36,673 bases of DNA, taken from the NCBI RefSeq assembly GCF_025143365.1, contig NZ_JALXPE010000040.1:1-36673 (forward strand), read 5' to 3'. The notes beneath the pieces were generated by a model. The model was not told the origin of the DNA. It searched no databases and saw nothing but the letters and a program-made list of their open reading frames with translations. The position numbers and the translations under genes were made by a program. This document shows positions 23,205 to 31,479 of this stretch, one piece after another (position 1 is the stretch's first letter; each line of letters opens with the position of its first letter). This DNA comes from Microbacterium sp. p3-SID336. GTDB taxonomy: Bacteria; Actinomycetota; Actinomycetes; Actinomycetales; Microbacteriaceae.

Positions 23205-25520
23205 ATGGCGGCCGCAGACGGCGCCCGCGGGTACGAGCGCTTCGAGGGGATCGCGGCGGAGTTCACGTCGGAGTCCGAGCCGTGGTGGCCGGAGCCGCGG
23301 CGGGCGCGCGCGGGCGCGCCCAACGTGATCGTGATGCTGATCGACGACCTGGGCTTCAGCGACCTCGGTCCGTTCGGCAGTGAGATCGAGACGCCGCACA
23401 TCGACGGACTCGCCGCCGACGGGTGGGTGTTCACGAACTACCGCACCGCGCCCATGTGCTCCCCGGCCAGGGCCGCACTGCTCACCGGACTCAATCCGCA
23501 CCGCGCCGGCTTCGGCTTCGTGGCGCACATCGACCCCGGCTACCCCGGATTCTCGTGCGAGCTCCCGGCGGCGGCCCCCACGCTCGCCGAGTCGCTGCGC
23601 GCGGGCGGCTACGCGACCTTCATGGTGGGGAAGTGGCACCTCACGCTGGAGTCGCGCCTGCACGATGGCGCCGACCGCAGCACCTGGCCGCTGCAACGCG
23701 GCTTCGACCGCTACTTCGGCAGCATGGACGGCTTCACCGCCCTGCACCACCCGCACCGCCTCGTGCAGGACAACACGGTGGTGGATGTGCGCGAGTTCCC
23801 CGACGGCTTCTTCCTCACGGACGAGCTGACCGACCGCGCGATCGGCATGATCGACGACCTCCGCGTGAACGACCCGGAGCGGCCCTTCTTCCTCTACTAC
23901 GCGCACACGTCCGTGCACGGGCCGATCCAGGCCAAGGACGTCGACATCGCGAAGTACCGCGGCCGCTACGAGGCGGGCTGGAACCGGCTCAGGGAGCAGC
24001 GGTTCGCCCGTCAGCGCGAGCGCGGCATCGTCCCCGCGCACGCGGAACTCCCGGAGGACGCCATCGCCGACGGCGGCAGCATCCCCGCATGGGACGCGCT
24101 CGACCCCGAGGAGCAGCGCCTGTTCGCCCGGCACATGGAGGTGTACGCGGCCGCCGTCGACGAGATCGACCAGAGCGTCGGGCGGCTGCTCGACCGGCTG
24201 GAGCGCAGCGGTGAGCGCGACAACACCATCGTCGTGATCGCGAGCGACAACGGCGGCACCGCGGAGGGCGGCCCGACCGGCACCCGCAGCTACTTCGCCC
24301 AGTTCGGCGCGAACGGACCGATGCCGGAGGGGTGGGTGCGCGACGTGCCCCGCGACGTGGAGGAGATCGGCGGCCCGCGGCTCTTCGGGCAGTATCCGAC
24401 AGGGTGGGCGCGCGTGTCGAACACCCCGTTCCGCTCGTTCAAGGCCACCACGTACGAGGGCGGCGTGCACGCGCCGCTGATCATCTCCTGGCCGGACGCC
24501 CCCGCCGCGGGCGGACTGCGCGACCAGTTCGTGTTCGTGTCCGACCTCGCGCCCACCCTGCTGGAGCTGTGCGGTGTGCCACCGCTCGACGAGCGCCACG
24601 GGCGGCCGGCGCCGGTGATGGACGGCGGCAGCATCGCGCGCGTGCTCGCCGACCCGCAGGCCGAGGGGCGCGAGGCGCAGTACTTCGAGTGCGTCGGGCG
24701 ACGAGCGATCGTGGTGGACGGCTGGAAGGCGCTGTCGACCGTGCCGCCGACGCGCGACGAGGGGCCGGAAGGAGGGGTGTGGGAGCTGTACGACCTCACC
24801 GCCGACCCGACAGAGACCCGCGACGTGTCCGCGCAGCACCCCGAGCGCGTGCGGGCCCTCGCGGCGCGCTGGCACGCAGAGGCCTGGCGCAACACCGTGT
24901 TCCCGCTGGACGACGAGGGGGCGCTGTTCCGGCTGCGACCCGACACCGAGGAGCCCCTGTCTGCACCCGTCGACCTCATCCCGTTCCGCCCGCCGCTGGA
25001 GCGCTTCCGCTCGTCGAAGCTCACGGTGCTGCGGTCGTTCGCGGTGGAGGCGGACCTTGTGGCGCACGCGGACGCCGCCGGGGTGATCGTGGCCCACGGC
25101 GACCAGGGCGGCGGCTACCTGCTGGCCCTGCACGAGGGCGCGCCGCTGCTGGCGTACAACGCCTACGGCCGCATGCACCGCGTCCGCGGCGAGGCCCTCG
25201 CGGCAGGAGAGCACCGCCTGGTGCTGCGCGTCGACGAACTGCCCGAGCTGCGGTGGCGGCTGACCCTCGACGTGGACGGCCGGGAGGTCGCGTGTATCGC
25301 CGAGGTGCCGATGCTGCTCGGCATGGCGCCGTTCACGGGCATCAGCGTGGGGTACGACTACGGCGGCCCCGTCGACTGGGAGCTGTACGAGGCGCACCGC
25401 TCGTACCCGTTCCGCGGGGGAGAGCTGCGTCGCGTGCGCTACGTGCCGGGCGACCGCTCGCCGTACGACCCGACCGTGCTGCGCGCCGTGGGCAGAGCGA
25501 TGCTCGCGGTCGCGGACTGA
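23205..25520 (+). CDS. Arylsulfatase, formylglycine type, cytoplasmic
   Basis: A 771-residue sulfatase hydrolysing organic sulfate esters to an alcohol or phenol plus sulfate. Metal ligands are in VMLIDDLGFSDLG (Asp47, Asp48). The active-site motif CSPAR at 85-89 (APMCSPARAALLTG) is the cysteine type that a formylglycine-generating enzyme converts. MVGKWHLT, the late metal site ASDNGG and FKATTYEGGVHAPLI complete the core (about 38-530). A C-terminal region of about 200 residues (LLALHEGAPLLAYNAYGRMHRV) is a beta-rich domain also found in long mycobacterial arylsulfatases. There is no signal peptide, so it acts inside the cell on substrate brought in by the importer encoded just upstream. AGGAGG precedes the ATG. 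A strong hairpin follows the stop. Confidence 0.93.
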   Translation: MAAADGARGYERFEGIAAEFTSESEPWWPEPRRARAGAPNVIVMLIDDLGFSDLGPFGSEIETPHIDGLAADGWVFTNYRTAPMCSPARAALLTGLNPHRAGFGFVAHIDPGYPGFSCELPAAAPTLAESLRAGGYATFMVGKWHLTLESRLHDGADRSTWPLQRGFDRYFGSMDGFTALHHPHRLVQDNTVVDVREFPDGFFLTDELTDRAIGMIDDLRVNDPERPFFLYYAHTSVHGPIQAKDVDIAKYRGRYEAGWNRLREQRFARQRERGIVPAHAELPEDAIADGGSIPAWDALDPEEQRLFARHMEVYAAAVDEIDQSVGRLLDRLERSGERDNTIVVIASDNGGTAEGGPTGTRSYFAQFGANGPMPEGWVRDVPRDVEEIGGPRLFGQYPTGWARVSNTPFRSFKATTYEGGVHAPLIISWPDAPAAGGLRDQFVFVSDLAPTLLELCGVPPLDERHGRPAPVMDGGSIARVLADPQAEGREAQYFECVGRRAIVVDGWKALSTVPPTRDEGPEGGVWELYDLTADPTETRDVSAQHPERVRALAARWHAEAWRNTVFPLDDEGALFRLRPDTEEPLSAPVDLIPFRPPLERFRSSKLTVLRSFAVEADLVAHADAAGVIVAHGDQGGGYLLALHEGAPLLAYNAYGRMHRVRGEALAAGEHRLVLRVDELPELRWRLTLDVDGREVACIAEVPMLLGMAPFTGISVGYDYGGPVDWELYEAHRSYPFRGGELRRVRYVPGDRSPYDPTVLRAVGRAMLAVAD

Positions 25521-25525
25521 TCGTG

Positions 25526-25561
25526 GCTGGCGTCGGCGTCTGAGGGGTCGCCGGCGCCAGC
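25526..25561 (+). terminator. Rho-independent-like terminator of the sulfatase operon
   Basis: GCTGGCGTCGGCG (25526-25538) pairs with CGCCGGCGCCAGC (25549-25561); in RNA the single difference is a U-G wobble, giving a continuous 13-bp stem with a 10-base loop. It begins five bases after the sulfatase stop. No T-tract follows. Confidence 0.78.
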
Positions 25562-25592
25562 TGCTGGGTGTGGACCGTGGGCCCGCGTGCGC

Positions 25593-25637
25593 GCGAGGTG
25601 CACGAGGTGCGCGAGGTGCACGAGGTGCGCGAGTGGG
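25593..25637. repeat. 9-bp tandem repeat (18-bp higher-order unit)
   Basis: GCGAGGTGC and ACGAGGTGC alternate: 25593, 25602, 25611, 25620, then a degraded fifth unit at 25629. It lies between the sulfatase terminator and the end of the DUF202 gene. Confidence 0.85.
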
Positions 25638-25675
25638 ATGAGTGCGTGCGATCAGCCGAGAGCGCGACGGCTGTG

Positions 25676-26047
25676 TCAGGCCGCGAGGTGGGCCAGCGCG
25701 ATCAGGGCGAGCGCGACAACGCCGAAGCCGCTCGCGAACACGGTCAGCACGAGCGGCAGGGCCCCGCCCGGCAGGAGACCGTCGGCGCGACCCGTGAGCA
25801 CGGCGCTGGCCCTGACCTGCCGTCGCCGCGCCGCCACCCACAGCAGCGCCGCCGTGCCCACACCGAGCACGCCGGGCACGAAGCCCCACGCCTCGGTGCC
25901 CGCCGGGAGCACCAGCGGGAAGATGCGCAGCGACAGCAGGGAGCCGATCGCGATCGCCAGGGCCGTGCGCCGCCACGCCAGCTCCGTGCGCTCCGGCTGC
26001 AGACCGGGGTCGTACGGCCGGTCCGCCTCCGTGGCCTCACGTCGCAT
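25676..26047 (-). CDS. DUF202 family membrane protein
   Basis: A 123-residue protein with the family signature LQPERTELAWRRTALAIAIG (about 16-35) and three predicted membrane helices (LLSLRIFPLVL; FVPGVLGVGTAALLWVAA; LPLVLTVFASGFGVVALALIALAHL). DUF202/YidH proteins have no assigned biochemical role that I know of. It starts 13 bp after the stop of a second DUF202 protein, and the two probably act together. Last gene of the minus-strand run from the APC permease. Confidence 0.85.
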   Translation of the reverse strand: MRREATEADRPYDPGLQPERTELAWRRTALAIAIGSLLSLRIFPLVLPAGTEAWGFVPGVLGVGTAALLWVAARRRQVRASAVLTGRADGLLPGGALPLVLTVFASGFGVVALALIALAHLAA

Positions 26048-26060
26048 CAGTCGCGTCCGC

Positions 26061-26417
26061 TCAGCGCCACAGCACGCCCGCGAGCACGAGCAGCCCCACC
26101 GACACCACGACCACCGCCAGCAGCACGGCGGAGAACGCGCCGGGAAGCGGCCGGGACTGGCGCATCGCCCGCTCCGCGCGCATCCACTCCCACCACGCGA
26201 GCGGGGCCACCGCGGTGCCGGCGATCACGAGCAGCAGCGAGGCCGCGAGACGGAAGCCCGGATGCAGGTCGAGCCCGAGGACCTCCAGCGCGACGCCGCC
26301 CGCGATCAGTGCGAGGCCGGTGCGCGTCCACGCCAGGAACGTGCGCTCGTTGGCGAGCGAGAACCGGGGGTCGGGCTCCTCTCCGACACGGTAGACGGAG
26401 GAGGGGAAGCGGCGCAT
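26061..26417 (-). CDS. DUF202 (YidH) family membrane protein
   Basis: A 118-residue protein with NERTFLAWTRTGLALIAGGVALEVL near residues 23-48, the YidH-type version of the DUF202 signature, and three predicted helices ending in LLAVVVVSVGLLVLAGVLWR. ATG at 26417 is the only start giving a normal-length protein; the upstream open frame runs into the amidohydrolase and is discarded. The ribosome site is weak. It follows the amidohydrolase stop by 28 bp. Confidence 0.83.
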   Translation of the reverse strand: MRRFPSSVYRVGEEPDPRFSLANERTFLAWTRTGLALIAGGVALEVLGLDLHPGFRLAASLLLVIAGTAVAPLAWWEWMRAERAMRQSRPLPGAFSAVLLAVVVVSVGLLVLAGVLWR

Positions 26418-26445
26418 GGCCTCATGGTAGCGGGGCACCGGCCGC

Positions 26446-28089
26446 TCAGCGCTCGTGCACGGGGCGACCGGCGAACCAGGTCGACACGACCTCGGTGTGC
26501 ACGATCTCCTCCGCGGGGCCGCCGATCGCATCGCGTTCGAGGACCACGAAGTCGGCCGACTTGCCCGCTGTGAGCGAGCCGGTCTCGCCGCCGAGTCCCA
26601 TCGCCGTGGCGGCGTTGATCGTGAAGACCTCCAGCGCCTCCTCCGCCGTGAGCGCCTGCTCCGGCCACAGCGTGCCGGGCGCCCGGCCGAGCGGATCGGC
26701 GCGCGTCACGAGTCCCTGCAGCCCCTCGAGCGTGTTCGGCGACTCGCTCACCGGCCAGTCCGAGCCGCCCGCCACGAGCGCGCCCGCGTCGAGCAGCGCG
26801 CGGTTGGGCTGCGAGTGCTCCGCCCGCTCGCCCAGCACGTCGGCCAGCGCCTGCGGGATGACGCCCGGGTACCAGATGAAGGGGGAGATGTCGGCGGACA
26901 CGTCGAGCGCCGCGAGCCGCGGGATGTCGCTCGGGGCGAGGAACTGCCCGTGCGCGATCTGCACCGGGGTGGTGACGCCCTCGCCGCGCACGCGCTCGGC
27001 GGCGTCCAGCACGAGCCGCGCCGAGCCGTCGCCCGTGCAGTGCACCTTGGCGCCGAGGCCGCGCTCGGCGACCGCCCGCAGCCAGTCGGTGAGCTCGTCC
27101 AGCGTCATCGTTGTCTCGCCGTGGAAGTGCGCGCCGTGCACGGGGTCGGCCGGGTACGGGTCGAGGAACGAGGCCGTGCGCGCGGGCGGCACGCCGTCGA
27201 GGAAGATCTTGACGAAGTCTGGACGGTGATGCGCCGTGCGGAACTCCTCGCCGCGGTCGAGCAGGGGCGTGCCGATCGGGTCGAAGCCGAAGATCTCGTC
27301 GTTGATGAGCAGCGAGGACACGACCCAGGCGTGCAGCTCGTCGGCGCGGTCGAGCCCGGCCAGCGCGGCCAGGATGTCTACCGAGACCCCGGCGTCCTGG
27401 AACGCGGTGATGCCGAACGAGTTGAGCAGCTCCACGCCCCGGCGCGAGGCCGCCGCATGCTGCTCCGGCGACAGTCCGCCGCTGCGGTCGTACGCCTCCT
27501 GCACCGGGATGCCCGCGGCCTCCAGCAGCACACCGGTCGGGGTGCCGTCGTCCGGGTCGAGCAGCGTCACCCCCGAGGAGGGAAGGTGCGCGGCCGTGAT
27601 GCCCGCGAGCTCCAGGGCGCGGCTGCTCGCCCAGCGGTTGTGGCGCGAGTCCTCCATGAGCGCGACAGGGCGCCCGCCGGCGGCCTCGTCGAGGCGCAGC
27701 CGCGTCGCCGTGTTCGCGAGCGAGGGCAGGAGGGTCGTGGCGATGGCGCCGCCGACGATCCAGGCGTCCTCCGGCAGGGTGGCCGCCTTCTCGCGCACCC
27801 GGTCCAGGATCTCGTCCAGGGTGAGCGACGGCGCGAGCGACAGCTCGAACAGCTCCGTGCGGCCCGCCAGCGCGTGATGGTTGTGCACGTCGACGAAGCC
27901 GGGGTACACGGCGGCGTCGCCGACCTCGAGCAGCTGCGTGCGGCGACCGCGGAACGCGTCCACGTCCGACCGGGCGCCCACCGCGAGGATGCGGCCGTCA
28001 CGGACGGCGAACGCCTCGGCGGCGGGGGCGGAGCGGTCGGCCGTGCGGATCACGGAGCCGGTGACGATGAGGTCGGCGACGTCCGTCAT
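26446..28089 (-). CDS. Amidohydrolase family 3 (YtcJ/NfdA-like) metal-dependent hydrolase
   Basis: A 547-residue TIM-barrel hydrolase. Metal-site motifs are FVDVHNHH near residue 67, KIFLDGVPPARTASFLDPY, KVHCTGDGSARLVLDA, IAHGQF and GGSDWPVSESPN, in the order of the YtcJ group; the C terminus AGKSADFVVLERD is the small beta-sandwich lobe. Relatives cleave N-formyl or other amide bonds of small molecules and many are uncharacterised. The start lies one base after the MoaF-family stop, and an APC permease precedes that, so it likely acts on a compound the permease imports. Substrate unknown. Confidence 0.9.
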   Translation of the reverse strand: MTDVADLIVTGSVIRTADRSAPAAEAFAVRDGRILAVGARSDVDAFRGRRTQLLEVGDAAVYPGFVDVHNHHALAGRTELFELSLAPSLTLDEILDRVREKAATLPEDAWIVGGAIATTLLPSLANTATRLRLDEAAGGRPVALMEDSRHNRWASSRALELAGITAAHLPSSGVTLLDPDDGTPTGVLLEAAGIPVQEAYDRSGGLSPEQHAAASRRGVELLNSFGITAFQDAGVSVDILAALAGLDRADELHAWVVSSLLINDEIFGFDPIGTPLLDRGEEFRTAHHRPDFVKIFLDGVPPARTASFLDPYPADPVHGAHFHGETTMTLDELTDWLRAVAERGLGAKVHCTGDGSARLVLDAAERVRGEGVTTPVQIAHGQFLAPSDIPRLAALDVSADISPFIWYPGVIPQALADVLGERAEHSQPNRALLDAGALVAGGSDWPVSESPNTLEGLQGLVTRADPLGRAPGTLWPEQALTAEEALEVFTINAATAMGLGGETGSLTAGKSADFVVLERDAIGGPAEEIVHTEVVSTWFAGRPVHER

Positions 28090-28090
28090 G

Positions 28091-28933
28091 TCAGATGTCT
28101 CCGAAGGTCGCGGGCTCGAGCTCGGGCGTGTGGTGCGTGGTCGACAGCAGCCGGCCGTGGGCGCCGAACGTGAAGTGCGTCGGCACCTCGCCCGTCTCGT
28201 CGAGACCGAACAGCACGCCGTGCGAGCGGATCGCGTTCACGTCGCGGTGGTCGGCGATCGTGACCGAGGCGCACGGGATCACCTTCTCGCGCCAGGCGAA
28301 CACGTAGATGCCGGGACGCACCTCCCACACGCTGTTCTCGTCCGTGTCCGCAAGACCACGCTCGGGGCCGGCGAGGCACTGCCACGAGTACCAGCGCGGG
28401 GAGAGGTACACGTGCTCGTAGGCGTGCTCCTCGCTGTACACCCACTCCACGCGGCGGCCGATGAGCGTCATGGTCGGAGCGGCCTCCGCGCCCGTGACCT
28501 CCGCGCCCTCGATCGTGCCGGGTGCGAAGTGGTGCTGCACGCGCGTGCGGCCCTGCTCCGGCGCGGGGAGGATGTCGGAGATCACGGCCAGGGAGCGGCC
28601 GTGGCGCAGGTCGAGGATGAGCGACACGGCCTCGTTCGGCAGGTAGCGGTGGTGGAACTGCACGAAGTACAGCTCGTCATCGACCTCGAACGCCTCGTAG
28701 TCGTCGGTGTCCGATGCGGGCTCGGTGGCGTCGTCCTGCCCGGGGCGGTAGTCCCAGGTGACCGTGGTGTCGTCGAAGCGGTGCACGATGCGGGTGCCGC
28801 GGGCGTCGACCACGGTGATCTCGCGACCGCTGAGCGCGGTGCTGTGCGGGGCCCTGTTGGCGTCGAAGCCGGGGGCGAGTCCCTCCAGCGGCAGCCAGGT
28901 GGAGGTGTCGGCGGGGTTGAGCGTCGTCGTCAT
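28091..28933 (-). CDS. MoaF-family protein
   Basis: A 280-residue protein of the MoaF family (N- and C-terminal halves about 10-125 and 160-280), recognised from ITVVDARGTRIVHRFDDTTVTWDYRPG, YEAFEVDDELYFVQFHHR and YLSPRWYSWQCLAGPERGLADTD...RPGIYVFAWREKVIPCASVTIAD. The family is named for a gene of the Klebsiella monoamine regulon (moaEF), not for molybdopterin synthesis, a frequent mis-annotation. No catalytic motif is known to me; a beta-rich, small-ligand-binding fold is likely. Soluble, no signal peptide. ATG at 28933 has AAGGAGA six bases upstream. It sits between an APC permease and an amidohydrolase in one operon. Confidence 0.82.
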   Translation of the reverse strand: MTTTLNPADTSTWLPLEGLAPGFDANRAPHSTALSGREITVVDARGTRIVHRFDDTTVTWDYRPGQDDATEPASDTDDYEAFEVDDELYFVQFHHRYLPNEAVSLILDLRHGRSLAVISDILPAPEQGRTRVQHHFAPGTIEGAEVTGAEAAPTMTLIGRRVEWVYSEEHAYEHVYLSPRWYSWQCLAGPERGLADTDENSVWEVRPGIYVFAWREKVIPCASVTIADHRDVNAIRSHGVLFGLDETGEVPTHFTFGAHGRLLSTTHHTPELEPATFGDI

Positions 28934-28971
28934 GGGTGTCTCCTTCGTTCGACGGGTGAGGTGTGCGGGTG

Positions 28972-30429
28972 TCAGCGGTCGCTGAAGCGCTCCAGGTCGG
29001 AGGCGAGACCGTCGTAGACGGCGGGCTTGGCGCGCTTCAGGTAGGCGGCGTAGACGATGCCGCCGATCAGCGCGAGCACGAGCAGCAGCGGCATCAGCCG
29101 GATCGCGAGCTCCTCCGAGCCGGCCACGATGTTGAAGTTCACGATGGCCAGGATCGAGATCGCGGCGATGCCGAGGAACCCGATGCCGGGGGCGATGAAC
29201 GTGCTCCACCAGCGCTGGTCGCCCTTGCGGCGGAAGTACACGACGATCGAGATCGCCGCGAGCCCCTGCAGGATCAGCACGCTCAGCGTTCCGAAGCCGA
29301 GCATGGCGGGGACGAGCGTGAGGATCGGGTCGGCCCCGGCGATCGCGAACAGGATCGCGACGACGCCGGCGAACCCGGCCTGCACGATGCCCGCGAGCTG
29401 CGGGGCGCCGTTGGGGCGGGTGCGGGCGAGGGCCTGCGGCAGGATCCTGGCGCGCCCGAGCGAGTACAGGTAGCGCGTGGCGGAGTTGTGGAACGCGAGC
29501 ATCGCGGCGAACAGGCTCACCAGCAGCAGCACCATCATCACGGTGGTCAGCGGGCCGCCCAGGTACTGCTGCGACAGCGAGAAGATGAGATCGCCGGTCG
29601 GCAGGTGTTCCAGCGCCGTGGCCTGCGCCTGCGCCACGCCGGTCGCGCTCACCACGGCCCAGGTCGTGACGCCCAGGATCACGCCGATCGCGATGATCGA
29701 GGTGTAGGTGGCGCGCGGGATCGTGCGCAGCGGCTGCTTCGCCTCCTCGCTGAACAGCGCCGTCGCCTCGAAGCCGAGGAAGCCGGTGGCCGCGAGCAGC
29801 AGCCCGATCGGGAGGGAGCCGGAGAACACGGCCTCGGGGCTGAACGCCGACACGTCGTAGCCGGTCTGCACCAGCACGGAGATGTCGAACACGACCAGCA
29901 TCAGCACCTCCAGCACGAGGCAGACGCCCAGCACCTTGGAGCTGAAGTCCACGCCGATGCGCGCGAGCACGAAGCACACCACGATCGACAGCAGGCCCCA
30001 CACGAGCCAGTTCACGTCGAGACCGGTGAGGTCGCGGATGATCGTCTGCATGAAGAAGCCGCTGGTGCCGATCGTGCCGACCACGAAGAAGTTGTAGCCG
30101 AGCGTCGCGATCAGTCCGGCGACGAGCCCGCCCGTGCGGCCGAGGCCCTTCACGACGAACGCGTAGAACCCGCCCGCGTTGACCAGCTGCTTCGACATCT
30201 GCGCGTAGCCCACCGCGAACAGCAGCAGGATCGCCGCGACGAGGAAGAACGACATGGGCGTGCCGCCGCCGTTGCCGAGGGCGATCGCCAGCGACGCGAC
30301 GACCACGATCCCGGTGAGCGGGGCGACCGCGGCCAGGACGAGGAAGACGATTCCGGCGACGCCGAGGGCGCCCGGTCGGAGGGAGGTGTGGTGGTGCGGC
30401 GTCGTGGACGCGGTGATCTGCTCTGCCAC
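28972..30429 (-). CDS. APC superfamily amino acid/amine permease
   Basis: A 485-residue, roughly 12-14 helix transporter. Features are LRPGALGVAGIVFLVLAAVAPLTG at the first helix, VNAGGFYAFVVKGLGRTGGLVAG (the conserved loop after helix 2), and FLGFEATALFSEEAKQPLRTIPRATYTSI, the signature of the amino-acid permease group. It ends with a basic cytoplasmic tail. The start is a GTG at 30429 with AAAGGAG six bases upstream; longer in-frame upstream sequence is Arg-rich and non-homologous. First gene of the MoaF-amidohydrolase-DUF202 run; probably imports the amine, amino acid or amide used by the downstream enzymes. Confidence 0.9.
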   Translation of the reverse strand: MAEQITASTTPHHHTSLRPGALGVAGIVFLVLAAVAPLTGIVVVASLAIALGNGGGTPMSFFLVAAILLLFAVGYAQMSKQLVNAGGFYAFVVKGLGRTGGLVAGLIATLGYNFFVVGTIGTSGFFMQTIIRDLTGLDVNWLVWGLLSIVVCFVLARIGVDFSSKVLGVCLVLEVLMLVVFDISVLVQTGYDVSAFSPEAVFSGSLPIGLLLAATGFLGFEATALFSEEAKQPLRTIPRATYTSIIAIGVILGVTTWAVVSATGVAQAQATALEHLPTGDLIFSLSQQYLGGPLTTVMMVLLLVSLFAAMLAFHNSATRYLYSLGRARILPQALARTRPNGAPQLAGIVQAGFAGVVAILFAIAGADPILTLVPAMLGFGTLSVLILQGLAAISIVVYFRRKGDQRWWSTFIAPGIGFLGIAAISILAIVNFNIVAGSEELAIRLMPLLLVLALIGGIVYAAYLKRAKPAVYDGLASDLERFSDR

Positions 30430-30469
30430 GTCGGCTCCTTTGCTCGGTGACGGCCGTGCGGACACGGCA

Positions 30470-30492
30470 TCGACGACGAGGGGAATCGTCGA
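30470..30492. promoter_or_regulatory. Inverted repeat in the permease/SDR divergent gap
   Basis: TCGACGA (30470-30476) and TCGTCGA (30486-30492) are perfect 7-bp arms around nine bases, 41 bp upstream of the permease start. A candidate operator for an unlinked regulator, as no regulator gene adjoins. The rest of 30430-30674 shows a TTGACC at 30527 with no matching -10, and the ribosome site of the first SDR gene. Confidence 0.45.
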
Positions 30493-30674
30493 TAGAGCGA
30501 GTCTGCTCGTCGGCCGGTCCTGCCGCTTGACCGTGAGCGAAGGACGATGGTGCCACCGCGCACACCCCGCCGTGGCCGGTTCAGGCGCCCCTGCGGAGGG
30601 GAGCAGGATGACCGGGACGACACCGCCGCCGTCACTCGGCTCCGACCGGGTGCCCGGCGGCACGGGAGGACGAC

Positions 30675-31421
30675 ATGGACCTGCGGCTCGACGGCACGAC
30701 CGCGCTCATCACCGGCGCGGGGAGCGGTATCGGCCGTGCCACCGCGCTCGCGCTCGCCGCCGAAGGAGTGCGCGTGGCGCTGCTCGACCGCGATGCTGCG
30801 GCCCTCCGCGACACGGCGCGGTCGTGCGCGGACGCGGTGCTGCTGGCGGCCGACGTCACGGCGGAGGAGCAGGTCGCCTCGGCGGTCGCGGCCGGGGTCG
30901 ACGCGCTCGGCGGACTGGACGCGGTGGTGTGCTGCGCCGGGGTCTCCGGTCCCGTCGGCACCCCGGTCGAGCAGACCGCGCTCGAGGACTGGAACCGAGT
31001 GCTGGCGGTCAACGTGACCGGGGCGTTCCTCGTGCTCAAGCACGCGCTCCCCGCTCTGCGGAAGGCGGCCGCGGCGTCCGTGGTGCTGCTTGCGAGCGAC
31101 TCCGCCGTCGTCGCGTCGCCGGGCATGGCGCCGTACTGCGCATCGAAGGCCGCCCTGGTGCAGTTCGGCCGTGCGCTGTCGGTCGACCTCGCCGGCACCG
31201 GCGTGCGGGTGAACACCGTGGCTCCGTCGATCGTCGACACCCCGATGAGCCGCGGCGACCTGGGGATCGAGGCCTTCGCCGAGCCGGGCTTTCCGGTGCA
31301 GACCGCGGCGGAGGTCGCCGCGCACGTGGCCTACCTGGTGTCGCCGCGCAGCCGGGCCGTCAACGGCACCACGCTGCTGAGCGACTTCGGGTACACCGCC
31401 CGTTCGGGTTTCCCGGCCTGA
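30675..31421 (+). CDS. Short-chain dehydrogenase/reductase (NAD-type)
   Basis: A 248-residue classical SDR. Cofactor loop TGAGSGIG (13-20), Asp38 at the end of strand 2 (VALLDRD) predicting NAD preference, Asn113 in LAVNVTGAF, Ser141/143 and Tyr154-x-x-x-Lys158 in YCASK. The usual NNAG motif reads CCAG (CCAGVSG), a mild variation. GGGAGG precedes the ATG. A second SDR follows after 58 bp; the pair is divergent from the permease-MoaF-amidohydrolase operon and may belong to the same pathway. Substrate unknown. Confidence 0.9.
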   Translation: MDLRLDGTTALITGAGSGIGRATALALAAEGVRVALLDRDAAALRDTARSCADAVLLAADVTAEEQVASAVAAGVDALGGLDAVVCCAGVSGPVGTPVEQTALEDWNRVLAVNVTGAFLVLKHALPALRKAAAASVVLLASDSAVVASPGMAPYCASKAALVQFGRALSVDLAGTGVRVNTVAPSIVDTPMSRGDLGIEAFAEPGFPVQTAAEVAAHVAYLVSPRSRAVNGTTLLSDFGYTARSGFPA

Positions 31422-31479
31422 CGCGTCCGCGTCGAGCCACGATCGCGCGCACGCGCCAGAGCACACAACAGGAGCACAC

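Noticed and set aside
15621..25520. A choline-O-sulfate betICBA cluster (TetR, sulfatase, ALDH, GMC enzyme)
   Set aside because: The family mix is suggestive, but the sulfatase is of the long arylsulfatase type (771 residues) rather than the roughly 500-residue choline sulfatase, the importer is sulfonate-like rather than betaine/choline-like, and no choline-specific motif is visible.
22335..25976. A very long antisense open frame (over 1200 codons) opposite the permease, ATPase and sulfatase genes, and similar ones at 2428-4266, 14535-17036 and 17072-18943
   Set aside because: They are mirror frames of high-GC coding sequence: Arg/His/Gly/Ala-rich, without domains, and opposite well-identified genes.
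28091..28933. Molybdenum cofactor biosynthesis gene
   Set aside because: MoaF takes its name from the monoamine regulon; no other cofactor-synthesis gene is nearby.
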